Counted from the first letter of the stretch, positions 15,623 to 24,147 are shown. The stretch: DNA of 30,189 nucleotides from Nitrospiraceae bacterium UBA2166 (GCA_002328825.1 DCWI01000012.1:50347-80535); one strand, 5' to 3'. Translations and numbers: made by a program. The notes: generated by a model from the letters alone, not told the origin.

Positions 15623-16327
15623 TCACCTCCTGCTAATCCCCGGCCATCGTCCCACAACAATTGACGCCGTTCCAAAACTGAGCGAGCTGACGTGAATGTC
15701 TGTAAATCCATTCTGTCTCATAATATGGCAAAGATCAGAAACCCAAGTGGTTTCACGCACCAATTTTGGCAATCCTCGAAATGCTTTGCGCCACTCACGA
15801 AATCGCCCACTTGGTATCGCTTGAAGAATTGGAAAATACAATTCCCATGCGAACGCGACGAGCAGATTTGGAGGATACGTAAACTCATGCATCAGCAACA
15901 ATCCTCCAGGTTGCAACATCGAAGCAGCATTGGCAGTTACAACATCCAAATCAGCATATTTGGCCAAGTATGAAGAAACGATTGCATCAAACGGCTCAAC
16001 GTTCCTGAAGTCTTCTGCAGACGAATGTACGAATTGAATGTCTGGTCGTCCTATGGTTTCCACTCTTTGCTTCGCTATATCGAGATATTTCTCAGTGAGA
16101 TCAACCCCAACCATCTCACATTTCGGATACCGTTCTGCTATCGCAAAGGTAAGGATCCCAGTCCCACAGGCGAGATCAAGAACACGCATGGGGGTTGCAA
16201 GACACTGAATAATCTGCTCCTTCCACAATTGATCATTGCCAAACGTCGTAAGACGTACTACATCGTCATACGAGCCTGCATTCCCAGAAAAAAACTCATG
16301 TGCTCGGGTAATCTTGTTATTGCTCAT
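15623..16327 (-). CDS. Class I SAM-dependent methyltransferase
   Basis: The product has 234 residues from the ATG at 16327; a GTG at 16354 would add 9. The Rossmann methyltransferase core is clear: VLDLACGTGILTFAIAERYP is motif I, CEMVGVDLTEKYLDIAKQR motif II, QFVHSSAEDF motif III, and FDAIVSSYLAKYADLDVV motif IV. LLLMHEFTYPPN follows. The layout resembles UbiE-like methyltransferases of quinones or small molecules, but the usual UbiE signatures are not strong enough to name a substrate. It is a single gene, convergent with the transglycosylase gene. The C-terminal sequence after residue 175 looks lineage-specific. Confidence 0.88.
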   Translation of the reverse strand: MSNNKITRAHEFFSGNAGSYDDVVRLTTFGNDQLWKEQIIQCLATPMRVLDLACGTGILTFAIAERYPKCEMVGVDLTEKYLDIAKQRVETIGRPDIQFVHSSAEDFRNVEPFDAIVSSYLAKYADLDVVTANAASMLQPGGLLLMHEFTYPPNLLVAFAWELYFPILQAIPSGRFREWRKAFRGLPKLVRETTWVSDLCHIMRQNGFTDIHVSSLSFGTASIVVGRWPGISRR

Positions 16328-16394
16328 TAGCGAAATTGAAGGCGTACACAACACGCTATACGCAATCCCTAGAGAAATAAATCATTTGTGTTGC

Positions 16395-16697
16395 ATGTCT
16401 ATCAATACACATCAAAACACCAAGAGTTCTTCGAACCCATTGAGAGATATGATACCTTATGCGCTGAGCACAAGACGTGTTCCCCAACGGATTTACATTT
16501 TCAGTGATGCATGTCGCCATAAAACAGAAGAACAGATTGCTCTAAGACGGGTCCTAAAAGTGCTACCCCCACACAGAAGTTTTTTGCTATCCCTATTGTT
16601 TCCAATCACACCATTTTCCTACTACGATTCTGGTCCGATGTTCTTTTGCAAAACAACCCATGAACTTCTTGAACGCAACGCAGCGAAAGTAACCTAA
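16395..16697 (+). CDS. Possible small protein upstream of the fused membrane synthase
   Basis: An open frame whose stop (TAA, 16695-16697) directly abuts the ATG of the next gene. From the ATG at 16395 it would give 100 residues; another ATG lies at 16449. The product is basic and has no recognised domain, and no good Shine-Dalgarno precedes either start. The abutting stop/start could reflect coupling, or the frame may be chance in an otherwise gene-free leader of about 340 bases. I see nothing else in that leader. Confidence 0.25.
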   Translation: MSINTHQNTKSSSNPLRDMIPYALSTRRVPQRIYIFSDACRHKTEEQIALRRVLKVLPPHRSFLLSLLFPITPFSYYDSGPMFFCKTTHELLERNAAKVT

Positions 16698-19289
16698 ATG
16701 ACGCCATCGCGATTATTTATATTCAGTCTCTTTTTCTTCTCTGGGATCGCAGGAATCATCTACCAAATTCTCTGGATGAGAGAAGTCCAAGTTCTCTTTG
16801 GCAATACCGCACAGTCCGCTGCGACTGTTCTGCTTGCCTTCTTTCTTGGCATGGCACTGGGCAATGCATGGGGGGGCCGCCTTTCAACACGTGTTCACAA
16901 CCCACTCATCACGTACGCGATCGTCGAATTTGGGATTGCACTCACCGCAACGCCAATTCTCATTCTCACGTCGTTATATATACACCTGGCACCAAGCATT
17001 TTATCTTCGTTTTCAAACGCCACATGGGCGTTTGATCTACTGAAACTTGCCTTAGTACTCGTCTTCATGCTTCCAGCGAGTATCTTGATCGGCGCAACAT
17101 TCCCACTACTTGGAACCGCTCTCATTACAGAGAGAGCATATCTTGGAAGGGATGCTGGACGACTATACGGGATCAACACGATGGGTGCTGTATGTGGGGT
17201 AGCTCTGAGCGGATTTTTACTTCCAATACTCATTGGAAACACGCTCACCTATGTGTTGGCTCTTCTTGCCAACTTCACTATCGGTGCAACAGTTTTGGTA
17301 TGGCAAAGGGAAAGATCCAGAATAGAAAGCCCTCAACCTCACAAAGTTGGTTTTGCCAGCCACAAGATATCTAACAAACCTATTTTTGAAATTTCTGATA
17401 CTCCATTTCTACCAAAACACGTGCTCTTCGCAATCGCATGTGGATCTGGCCTTGGCACGATAGCCCTTGAAGTACTCTGGACAAGAATGTTTGCACTTGT
17501 TTTCCAAAACTCAGTCTATAGTTTTTCTTCCATTGTACTCATTTTCCTCACCGGGCTTACCATTGGGGCTTTACTTATTGCGACATCTCAAAAAATCCTT
17601 CGGTTTGGTGTCGGCCTTCTTAGTGTGAGTTTGGGGATGACAGCCTTCTGTGTTTTGTTGACTCCAATGCTCTTTTCGACGACAACCGAGCTAAATCTTT
17701 TCGCCAGCGGGACAGGATGGCCGTGGTACTTGTTTAAAGTCATTGGTCTGGTTGCTGGAATCATCCTTCTCCCAGTGATTCTTGCAGGATTTACTTTGCC
17801 GCTATTGTGGAAACTATATGAACATTTCAAACATCCGATTGGATCAACTCTAGGTACAATCAATCTATGGAACCTTCTTGGCTCCTTGAGCGGAGGAATT
17901 GCCGCAGCCTATTTTCTCATTCCCACGCTTGGCCTATGGAACGCTATTGTAGCCGTAGCAATAATGTTTTTGGCGCTCTCTCAACTAGCTGCATTCTATG
18001 CTAACCCTGGATGGGCGAGAAAATTAGGCATAGCGCTAGCACCTGCATGTTTTGCCTTATTACTGTTAGCTAATCCAACACACTATTCATCGCAAAAACT
18101 TCTCCCAGGCGAACGTTTGTTATATTTGGATGAAGGTAAAGAAGCCTCCATCTCCGTCGTCGAAGATACAAAAAAAATCCGCTGGCTCAAAAGCAACAAC
18201 ACATACCGCCTTGGAGCAACAACATCAATTCGAGGTGAAAAACGATTGGGGCACCTTCCCCTTCTACTTCATCCTTCTCCAAAGAATGTAGCCTTCATTG
18301 GTGTTGCAACCGGGATCAGCGTAAGCGCTGGAATCGATCACGATCTTACTGAGTTGGTCGGAATTGAAATTCTTCCTGGGGTGTTAAACGCACTGCCATA
18401 TTTTGAAAATCACAATAGAAATTTGCTTTCCCATAACAACGTAACCACAATTCTTGACGATGGAAGAATTTACCTTCGCAGTACCGATCGCAAATTTGAT
18501 GTGATCATAGCTGACTTGTTCATCCCATGGCACGCTGGAAACGGAAGCCTGTATACGCGTGAACATTACGAAGCTAGTCGGAAACGATTGAGCGCACAAG
18601 GTATTTATTGTCAGTGGCTTCCACTCTATCAGTTGTCGGAACGAGAAGTTGGAATCATTACCACTACCTTTGCTGCGACATTTCCATATGTGTCAGCGTG
18701 GAGGTCAGATTTTTCCGCGAACGCCCCAATTCTCGGACTGATGGGATCAAATTCCCCGACTGTGATTGATTCGACAGTATTGCAATCACGTCTCGACACC
18801 TTACAGCAAAAAATATCGCCAAAAGATCTTCTGCTCAAGACAGTCGAAGATGTTTCACTGATGTATGCTGGAGACTTTTCATCCGTGAAACCGTGGCTAG
18901 CCAAATTCCCAGTCAACACCGAAGACTGGCCGATCATCGAATTTGACGCACCAATCAGCGAAAGCCAAGGTCATATATTTAATGGATTACCTCTTGCCGA
19001 TTTTTATTCCCAATTGGAGGCTCAAACCGGAACTGCCATTCAGCTTAAAGCGAATGATGAAAATAGTACAACACCTATATCTCCAAAAGCTGGCAACTTG
19101 CTTTTTCGAGCTGTTGCCCTAGGAGACAGTGGGGATATTCGAAGACAAATGGCTACCCTTCAAAAAGCGATACAAGCTCTTCCAAGCAGCTCATATCTGA
19201 AAACAGCAAATGCCGTTTTACGCGCACGAGTGATGCAAAGAGGAAGGGGCGTGGATCGGCCACCTCCAAATCCAATACGCGGCCCCTAG
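16698..19289 (+). CDS. Membrane protein fused to a spermidine-synthase-like domain
   Basis: The 863-residue product has an N-terminal polytopic region (about residues 1-465, a dozen or more helices by eye) of the transporter-like type found fused to SpeE domains. It starts FSGIAGIIYQILWMREVQVL with LLAFFLGMALGNAWGGRL. Residues about 475-740 form an aminopropyltransferase-like Rossmann domain: ISVVEDTKKIRWLKSNN, GHLPLLLHPSPKNVAFIGVA, LVGIEILPGV, ILDDGRIYL, DVIIADLFIPW and SLYTREHYEA. The usual GLGTG loop reads GVATG here. The last 120 residues are unassigned. Such fusions are common but their substrates are unknown, so polyamine synthesis is not shown. The stop is only 7 bases from the convergent argJ stop. 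Confidence 0.88.
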   Translation: MTPSRLFIFSLFFFSGIAGIIYQILWMREVQVLFGNTAQSAATVLLAFFLGMALGNAWGGRLSTRVHNPLITYAIVEFGIALTATPILILTSLYIHLAPSILSSFSNATWAFDLLKLALVLVFMLPASILIGATFPLLGTALITERAYLGRDAGRLYGINTMGAVCGVALSGFLLPILIGNTLTYVLALLANFTIGATVLVWQRERSRIESPQPHKVGFASHKISNKPIFEISDTPFLPKHVLFAIACGSGLGTIALEVLWTRMFALVFQNSVYSFSSIVLIFLTGLTIGALLIATSQKILRFGVGLLSVSLGMTAFCVLLTPMLFSTTTELNLFASGTGWPWYLFKVIGLVAGIILLPVILAGFTLPLLWKLYEHFKHPIGSTLGTINLWNLLGSLSGGIAAAYFLIPTLGLWNAIVAVAIMFLALSQLAAFYANPGWARKLGIALAPACFALLLLANPTHYSSQKLLPGERLLYLDEGKEASISVVEDTKKIRWLKSNNTYRLGATTSIRGEKRLGHLPLLLHPSPKNVAFIGVATGISVSAGIDHDLTELVGIEILPGVLNALPYFENHNRNLLSHNNVTTILDDGRIYLRSTDRKFDVIIADLFIPWHAGNGSLYTREHYEASRKRLSAQGIYCQWLPLYQLSEREVGIITTTFAATFPYVSAWRSDFSANAPILGLMGSNSPTVIDSTVLQSRLDTLQQKISPKDLLLKTVEDVSLMYAGDFSSVKPWLAKFPVNTEDWPIIEFDAPISESQGHIFNGLPLADFYSQLEAQTGTAIQLKANDENSTTPISPKAGNLLFRAVALGDSGDIRRQMATLQKAIQALPSSSYLKTANAVLRARVMQRGRGVDRPPPNPIRGP

Positions 19290-19301
19290 CAAAACTCTAG
19301 G
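19285..19301. repeat. Inverted repeat joining two convergent stop codons
   Basis: CCTAG and CTAGG flank a 7-base spacer. The plus-strand TAG stop (19287-19289) lies in the left arm, and the minus-strand TAG stop of argJ lies in the right arm. An outer TCCAA/TTGGA pair could extend the structure past a 9-base bulge. The stem is too short and lacks a T run, so it is not a convincing terminator. Confidence 0.3.
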
Positions 19302-20502
19302 TTGGATAGTGTGCGTTGAGTGCGACGTAGGCAGGAGTCAGATCTGTAGTCCAAATCCGATCATGTTCGTGACCTATTCCAAGACCAATGCTAATGGTAA
19401 ATTCTCTTTTTCTCATGATTTTTTTTGCAGCTCGCTCGGATGATATCCCTAGGCCAACTCCATTTTTAACGACTGTGACAGCATCAAAAGCAAGAGAAAT
19501 GCGCTCAGGTTTGATTGGGACGCTCGAACGCCCAATCGCCGCCATAATACGTCCCCAGTTGGGATCTTGGCCGAACATCGCAGTTTTGACAAGGTTTGAA
19601 GTGCCAACCACCATTGCCATTTTCTTTGCGTCTCGTCGTGTTCGAGCTTGCTTGACAACCACTTGGATAACTTTAGTCGTTCCTTCACCGTCATAGCAGA
19701 TTTGTTTAGCTAAACTGAGGCACGCTTCTGTGAGCAGATGTTGAAATGATCGCATTGCTGATGTTCCTAGACAAATTCTGGAGTTTTTGGCGAGTCCGTT
19801 AGCAAGGCACAGCACCATATCGTTCGTACTTGTCTCCCCGTCTATCGTTACAGCATTAAACGATTCTGCAACCGCAAATTTCAACGCGTGTTGCAGTGCT
19901 GTACGCTCAATCTCTGCATCTGTCGCAAGATAACCGAGCATCGTGGCCATATTGGGGTGGATCATTCCTGCACCCTTTGCTATTCCTCCAATGGTTACAC
20001 GTTTTCCTAAAATGTTTGCCGTGGCACTCACCTCCTTAATACGCGAGTCCGTAGTAAGGATCGCACGTGCTGCATTGCGCCCACCTAATGGTTTTAATCG
20101 CCTGACCAATTCTGGAATAGCCTTTCGAATGCGCTGGACGGGAAGAGGTTTCCCAATAATTCCTGTCGACCCCACACAAACTTGGTTTGGTTTGAGATCC
20201 AATGCTTTTGCAGTAAAACTGGCCATATCAATAGTATCAGCCAGCCCACGTTGTCCGGTACAAGCATTTGCATTTCCGCTGTTAGTAATAATCGCACGAA
20301 TCTTGCCTCTCCGAATATGGCGCCGAGTGATGTCAACCGATGCCGCGGCACATTTGTTGGTGGTAAAAACTCCGGCTGCAGTCGTGTTATGTGTGGATAA
20401 TATGAGAGCAAGATCGAGTTCAGGTGCTGGTTTAATCCCGGAATGGATCCCTGCGGTAAGAATACCTGGTACAGTCGCCAGACCAGTACGCTTGGCGCTC
20501 AC
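19297..20502 (-). CDS. argJ: Bifunctional glutamate N-acetyltransferase / amino-acid acetyltransferase
   Basis: ArgJ moves the acetyl group from N-acetylornithine to glutamate, closing the cyclic arginine pathway, and in bifunctional forms also acetylates glutamate from acetyl-CoA. The 401 residues match the family. The autocleavage site is AKGAGMIHPNMATMLGYL, with the Thr nucleophile of the beta chain (about residue 190). FTTNKCAAASVDITRRH, SNTGNANACTG-like ITNSGNANACTGQ, VCVGSTGIIGKPL, ITIDGETSTNDMV-like VTIDGETSTNDM, and DPNWGRIMAAIGRS are all present. The start is a GTG that overlaps the argC TGA stop (GTGA), so translation is coupled. Whether it is mono- or bifunctional cannot be read from sequence alone. 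Confidence 0.97.
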   Translation of the reverse strand: MSAKRTGLATVPGILTAGIHSGIKPAPELDLALILSTHNTTAAGVFTTNKCAAASVDITRRHIRRGKIRAIITNSGNANACTGQRGLADTIDMASFTAKALDLKPNQVCVGSTGIIGKPLPVQRIRKAIPELVRRLKPLGGRNAARAILTTDSRIKEVSATANILGKRVTIGGIAKGAGMIHPNMATMLGYLATDAEIERTALQHALKFAVAESFNAVTIDGETSTNDMVLCLANGLAKNSRICLGTSAMRSFQHLLTEACLSLAKQICYDGEGTTKVIQVVVKQARTRRDAKKMAMVVGTSNLVKTAMFGQDPNWGRIMAAIGRSSVPIKPERISLAFDAVTVVKNGVGLGISSERAAKKIMRKREFTISIGLGIGHEHDRIWTTDLTPAYVALNAHYPT

Positions 20503-21569
20503 GGAAAAATTCCTACCACATCTAACCCCGTGGATTCTAAGTTTCCAACCATCAGATTCATAGATTGGACGGCTTGTCCTCCAGCTCCTTTTACCAAGTT
20601 GTCAAGCGTTGCTAGCACCGTTGTCCAACCAGTCCGCTGGTCAACGTATACTGCAAGATCACATCGATTAGATCCCCGTACATCATGTGGATTGGGAAGT
20701 CGGTCCTTAGAGGTCATACACACAAATGGTTCATTATGGTACCACTCCTGGAAGATGGCTCGAAGATCCTCCGTCGACATTGGATCCCGAAGCCGAACAA
20801 ATGCCGTGCTGAGGATTCCACGATTCATTGGAACTCGCGTTGGTGTAAAGGTCACCTTAAGTTCTGGTTCAGGCTCGGGCGTGTCGCATGGATCTCGGTT
20901 CGAAATCTTACATAATTCTTGCTCGATTTCCGGTGTATGCCGATGATGTCCAAGATTGTATGCCTCAACCCCATCATGTGCTTCTGAAAAGTGGGAAATG
21001 AGAGTAGGCTTTCTCCCTGCTCCTGAAATTCCAGATTTTGCGTCAATCACAATGAGATCATTGTGAATCAAACGCTGCTGCAATAATGGAGCTAGCTGCA
21101 GTATTGCAGCTGTTGGGTAACAACCCGGTGCCGCAACAAGGCGTGCGTCTCGGATTCGGTCACGATTGATTTCAGGCATCCCATACACAGCTTCTGACAG
21201 CAATTTCGGAAAAAGGTGAACAGAGCCATACCAAGTTTGATAATCCTCGAGATTATTGAGCCGAAAGTCTGCACTAAGATCAATGACTCGCAGTCCAGCT
21301 TTGAGACAAGCACTTACCGCCGACATCGATGTCATATGAGGGAGTGCTAAAAATACAAGGTCAGCCTTGCTGGAAAGCTGTGTGGCATCGAACGCCTCAA
21401 GAGTAAGTGAAAAGCGTCCTGTGAGATGTGGAAAGACCTCGTGGACTGGTTTCCCCGCGTTGTGCTCTGATGTGACAGCTGTAATGACGACATCAGGATG
21501 TCCAGCAAGTATGCGTAGAAGTTCCGCCCCAACATACCCACTTGCACCCACAATACCTACACGTAGCAT
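20499..21569 (-). CDS. argC: N-acetyl-gamma-glutamyl-phosphate reductase
   Basis: ArgC reduces N-acetylglutamyl phosphate to the semialdehyde with NADPH in arginine synthesis. The 356-residue product shows the dinucleotide loop VGIVGASGYVGAELLRIL at the N terminus, the active-site cysteine in LVAAPGCYPTAAILQLAPL (about residue 150), DAKSGISGAGRKP, and the histidine-bearing segment NLGHHRHTPEIEQEL. It ends only by overlapping argJ, so the two are one unit. The gene starts about 290 bases after rpsI, which may allow a promoter of its own. This order, rplM-rpsI-argC-argJ, is one I associate with Nitrospirota. Confidence 0.97.
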   Translation of the reverse strand: MLRVGIVGASGYVGAELLRILAGHPDVVITAVTSEHNAGKPVHEVFPHLTGRFSLTLEAFDATQLSSKADLVFLALPHMTSMSAVSACLKAGLRVIDLSADFRLNNLEDYQTWYGSVHLFPKLLSEAVYGMPEINRDRIRDARLVAAPGCYPTAAILQLAPLLQQRLIHNDLIVIDAKSGISGAGRKPTLISHFSEAHDGVEAYNLGHHRHTPEIEQELCKISNRDPCDTPEPEPELKVTFTPTRVPMNRGILSTAFVRLRDPMSTEDLRAIFQEWYHNEPFVCMTSKDRLPNPHDVRGSNRCDLAVYVDQRTGWTTVLATLDNLVKGAGGQAVQSMNLMVGNLESTGLDVVGIFP

Positions 21570-21578
21570 ATGATCGGA

Positions 21579-21794
21579 CTACAAGTTTGTCCCGCCTAAC
21601 ACTCTACCATTGAAGGAATAGATTTCGTTTGTGCAAACTGCTGCACCCATACATACAGGACAATCGACAGGGTTCCCACGAAGTATTAAAAAACTACTCG
21701 TCAAAGACACAGCGATCGCATTGATAAAACATTCTCCTACGTAGAGCACAATCATGGATGATACAAAAGCGAAACAGGAGTTTTTTTTCACCAT
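21579..21794 (-). other. Open frame in the rpsI-argC spacer, coding status uncertain
   Basis: The 292-base spacer between rpsI and argC contains a 71-codon open frame starting with ATG at 21794 and ending 9 bases before argC. The product would be cysteine-rich and moderately hydrophobic (FAFVSSMIVLYVGECFINAI). No Shine-Dalgarno is visible and I recognise no family. It might be a leader peptide or chance. Nothing else is apparent in the spacer. Confidence 0.15.
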
Positions 21795-21861
21795 TCACAC
21801 TAGACGCATGAGGAAAGCAAGCGAAAACAAATTGAGACTGGAGCGGTGCGCTGATGATATC

Positions 21862-22254
21862 TCAGCGTTTAGAAAACTGGAACTTTGCTCTGGCACCCTT
21901 TTGCCCATACTTCCGACGCTCTTTTTTTCTAGGATCGCGCGTGAGAAAGCCTTCTTTCTTAAGGGTTGCCCTGTGGTCCGAGTCTAGCTCAACAATGGCT
22001 TTTGCAACCGCGTGTCTGAGAGCAAGAACTTGTCCCGTCTGCCCTCCCCCCCGAACAGTTGCATGGATATCAAACTTTCCTAACAAACCAGTAACTTCAA
22101 GTGGTGGCTGCATCATCAGTCTGTGTGATGCTCGTTGGAAGTAATCATCAATGGAACGAGAGTTGATCATAATCTGACCGGTTCCTGGAGTTAACCACAT
22201 TCGTGCAATCGCGTTTTTACGTTTTCCTGTGGCATACGCCGTTGCAATATCCAT
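21862..22254 (-). CDS. rpsI: 30S ribosomal protein S9 (uS9)
   Basis: The 130-residue product has the diagnostic S9 pattern: an N-terminal ATGKRKNAIARMWLTPG, then INSRSIDDYF, a GGGQTGQVLALRHAVAKAIV glycine-rich segment and the classic basic C-terminal tail ending GQKGARAKFQFSKR, which reaches the P-site tRNA in the ribosome. Length is normal. It follows rplM on the same strand, the usual pairing, but with a longer spacer than usual (166 bases), in which I see no gene. Confidence 0.98.
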   Translation of the reverse strand: MDIATAYATGKRKNAIARMWLTPGTGQIMINSRSIDDYFQRASHRLMMQPPLEVTGLLGKFDIHATVRGGGQTGQVLALRHAVAKAIVELDSDHRATLKKEGFLTRDPRKKERRKYGQKGARAKFQFSKR

Positions 22255-22420
22255 ACAATAAACCCTTCTATACGACTAGCATGAGAGCAGCGAGTAGACA
22301 GGAATGAACGACCATCTGCCACCACTCAACCGTCACACGCGCATGAAAATGTGCGGGAATACTCATTACTTCACTAGCTCCCGTCTTTCTGATGTCTGCT
22401 CATTGACCCATATCTACCGC

Positions 22421-22846
22421 TTAAACTACCAGTGGGGATGGCCGTTGTGCGCTATGAGGATGTTCAGGTCCTGCATAAACGCGAAGTTTTCCAACTAATT
22501 GCTTTCTCAGCTTATTTTTCGGAAGCATCCCGTAAATTGCCTTATACAAGAGATCAGTAGGTTTCTTTTTAAGTAACTGTTCCGCAGTGATTGACTTGAG
22601 TCCCCCTGGAAAGCCAGTATGATGATGGTACACCTTCTTTAATCTCGACCCAGTGAGATGAATTTTCTCTGCGTTCACGATAATGACGTGATCACCAAGA
22701 TCAAGGTGTGGAGTGAACGCTGGCTTATGCTTACCGCGAAGAACACCTGCCACCCTTGATGCTAATCGTCCAAGAACCTTCCCTTGAGCATCAATAATAT
22801 GCCACACAGGAATCATATGTTCAGGCTGAGCGGGACGGGTTCTCAT
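22421..22846 (-). CDS. rplM: 50S ribosomal protein L13 (uL13)
   Basis: The 141-residue product has the L13 hallmarks: WHIIDAQGKVLGRLASRVA near the N terminus, GKHKPAFTPHLDLGDHVIIV, NAEKIHLTG, KVYHHHTGFPGGLKS and the C-terminal GMLPKNKLRKQLVGKLRVYA plus GPEHPHSAQ. I place the start at the ATG of 22846; a GTG one codon earlier is also possible. A GAGG element lies upstream, about 11 bases away. The first codons overlap the 3' end of the BFN-domain gene before it, so the ribosomal operon seems coupled to that gene. Confidence 0.98.
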   Translation of the reverse strand: MRTRPAQPEHMIPVWHIIDAQGKVLGRLASRVAGVLRGKHKPAFTPHLDLGDHVIIVNAEKIHLTGSRLKKVYHHHTGFPGGLKSITAEQLLKKKPTDLLYKAIYGMLPKNKLRKQLVGKLRVYAGPEHPHSAQRPSPLVV

Positions 22847-23309
22847 CACAATTAAACCTCATACTTTCTTTTCCAAAATTATGCGAATCAAGCCTCTTCA
22901 ACCATACATCCAATGTCTCTCCTGCACGATGCTTCATGACATCCCCCGTCGCATAGATTGGGCAAGGCACTCGCAGGGCAAATGCTATGGCATCACTTGG
23001 ACGTGCGTCAATAGAGTACTCCGAATCATTCGCCTTAATATAAATAGATGCGTAGTATGTATTTTCATTTATATCCGTTACCACCACTCTAGTTACAACA
23101 AGCCCAATATTCCGCGCAATGTCCCTGAGTAGATCATGACTTGCAGGACGTGGAGGAACGACGCCCTCTAGAGCCAATCGAATAGCATGCCCTTCTACGC
23201 TCCCAACCCAAATTGGGAGAACTTCAAAGCCTTCTTCTTTGCGAAGGACAACAACATGATTTTCTGTATTTGGATCATCAAGGACTCCATGCACTTTGAG
23301 GCGTATCAT
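22821..23309 (-). CDS. Bifunctional nuclease (BFN/DUF151) domain protein, second copy
   Basis: The 162-residue product carries the BFN domain: LPIWVGSVEGHAIRLALEGV (about residues 31-50), RPASHDLL, VVVTDINENTYYASIYI and IDARPSDAIAFALRVPCPIY, where the Arg-Pro-Ser-Asp-Ala core is the most conserved part. Plant and bacterial members were named for RNase and DNase activity, but roles in most bacteria are unclear. It lies 9 bases after a paralogue with the same motif order. Its 3' end overlaps rplM by about 26 bases, suggesting co-expression with ribosomal genes. The tail after residue 130 differs from the first copy. Confidence 0.92.
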   Translation of the reverse strand: MIRLKVHGVLDDPNTENHVVVLRKEEGFEVLPIWVGSVEGHAIRLALEGVVPPRPASHDLLRDIARNIGLVVTRVVVTDINENTYYASIYIKANDSEYSIDARPSDAIAFALRVPCPIYATGDVMKHRAGETLDVWLKRLDSHNFGKESMRFNCDENPSRSA

Positions 23310-23318
23310 CTCGACGCA

Positions 23319-23774
23319 TCACACCTCATATTTCCCAAAATCCTCTGGTTTGAGATTCTCGAGCCACCGATCGACCTCCTCGTCATCGTGCTTTTGAATC
23401 ACATCCTCTGAAACAAATATGGGCGCTTCCGCCCGAAGAGCAAAGGCAATAGCATCGCTAGGCCTAGAATCTATAGCAAAAAACGAGTTTCCATAGGCAA
23501 TATGAACCTTGGCATAATACGTATTATTTCTCAGATCAGTAATGCTAGCACTCAATACTTTTGCATCAACCGAATCGACAAGAGTTTTCATCAGGTCGTG
23601 AGTCATCGGACGTGGGCTAGAAAGGCCTTCAAGTGCACAACTAATCGCACTAGCCTCTGGTTTCCCAACCCAAATAGGGAGCACCTCTTGACTCTCCTCA
23701 CACTGCAACAAAACAACATACGAACTATTGTGGGGATCGATCATCAACCCTCGAACTTTCATCTGTGTAATCAT
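23319..23774 (-). CDS. Bifunctional nuclease (BFN/DUF151) domain protein, first copy
   Basis: The product has about 151 residues from the ATG at 23774; the open frame continues to 23834 but that extension looks non-conserved. BFN motifs are LPIWVGKPEASAISCALEGL, RPMTHDLMKTL, ASITDLRNNTYYAKVHI and IDSRPSDAIAFALRAEAPIF. The acidic C terminus (DDEEVDRWLENLKPEDFGKY) is typical of many family members and could mediate interaction. It is paralogous to the next gene and very probably arose by tandem duplication, since the motif order and spacing are the same. The biochemical role is unproven. Confidence 0.92.
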   Translation of the reverse strand: MITQMKVRGLMIDPHNSSYVVLLQCEESQEVLPIWVGKPEASAISCALEGLSSPRPMTHDLMKTLVDSVDAKVLSASITDLRNNTYYAKVHIAYGNSFFAIDSRPSDAIAFALRAEAPIFVSEDVIQKHDDEEVDRWLENLKPEDFGKYEV

Positions 23775-23907
23775 CAAATTTTTCTTAAAAAGCGAACCTT
23801 TACGTCCTATCCATTTAACATTTCCCTGACCCACGTGTCAACGTAACAATCGACATCGGTAGGCTTAGCATCGATGCATATGGGAATGCTTTCACTCCAA
23901 ACAATTG

Positions 23908-24147
23908 TCATTCCTCTTTTGGAAGATTAAGAAATGTCCACATCTGCTGCTTGAGCTGGTCTCTTCCGATCGGATCACCAAGGTTGAGGCGCAACTCGTT
24001 GATCACCATCACGCGCATATTTACCCATTCGGCCCAACAAGACTTACAGACATTGGCTTTGATCAACGGTTCAATTTTCCCCATGTAAAGGACTTCTTCA
24101 ATTTGCTCTCCCTGAATTCCACACTTCGAACATTTCTCTATCGACAT
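23908..24147 (-). CDS. Zinc-ribbon protein with YggX-like (Fe(II)-trafficking) C-terminal part
   Basis: The 79-residue product has two CxxC pairs, CSKCG near the N terminus and CKSCW about 30 residues later, giving a likely zinc or iron site. After the second pair it reads WAEWVNMRVMVINELRLNLG and ends QLKQQMWTFLNLP. This resembles the YggX pattern W-A-x-W...INE..LN...(E/Q)-x-M..FL, from memory of E. coli YggX. YggX proteins help protect iron-sulfur clusters from oxidative damage. The fusion of a four-cysteine site to this pattern is unusual to me. The ATG at 24147 has GAGGGA upstream; a GTG at 24198 would overlap the DUF2628 gene by 17 bases. Confidence 0.75.
   Translation of the reverse strand: MSIEKCSKCGIQGEQIEEVLYMGKIEPLIKANVCKSCWAEWVNMRVMVINELRLNLGDPIGRDQLKQQMWTFLNLPKEE

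Noticed and set aside
19943..20563. 206-codon plus-strand frame opposite argJ
   Set aside because: It is fully antisense to conserved ArgJ motifs; the product is rich in Arg, Pro and Ser and shows no domain.
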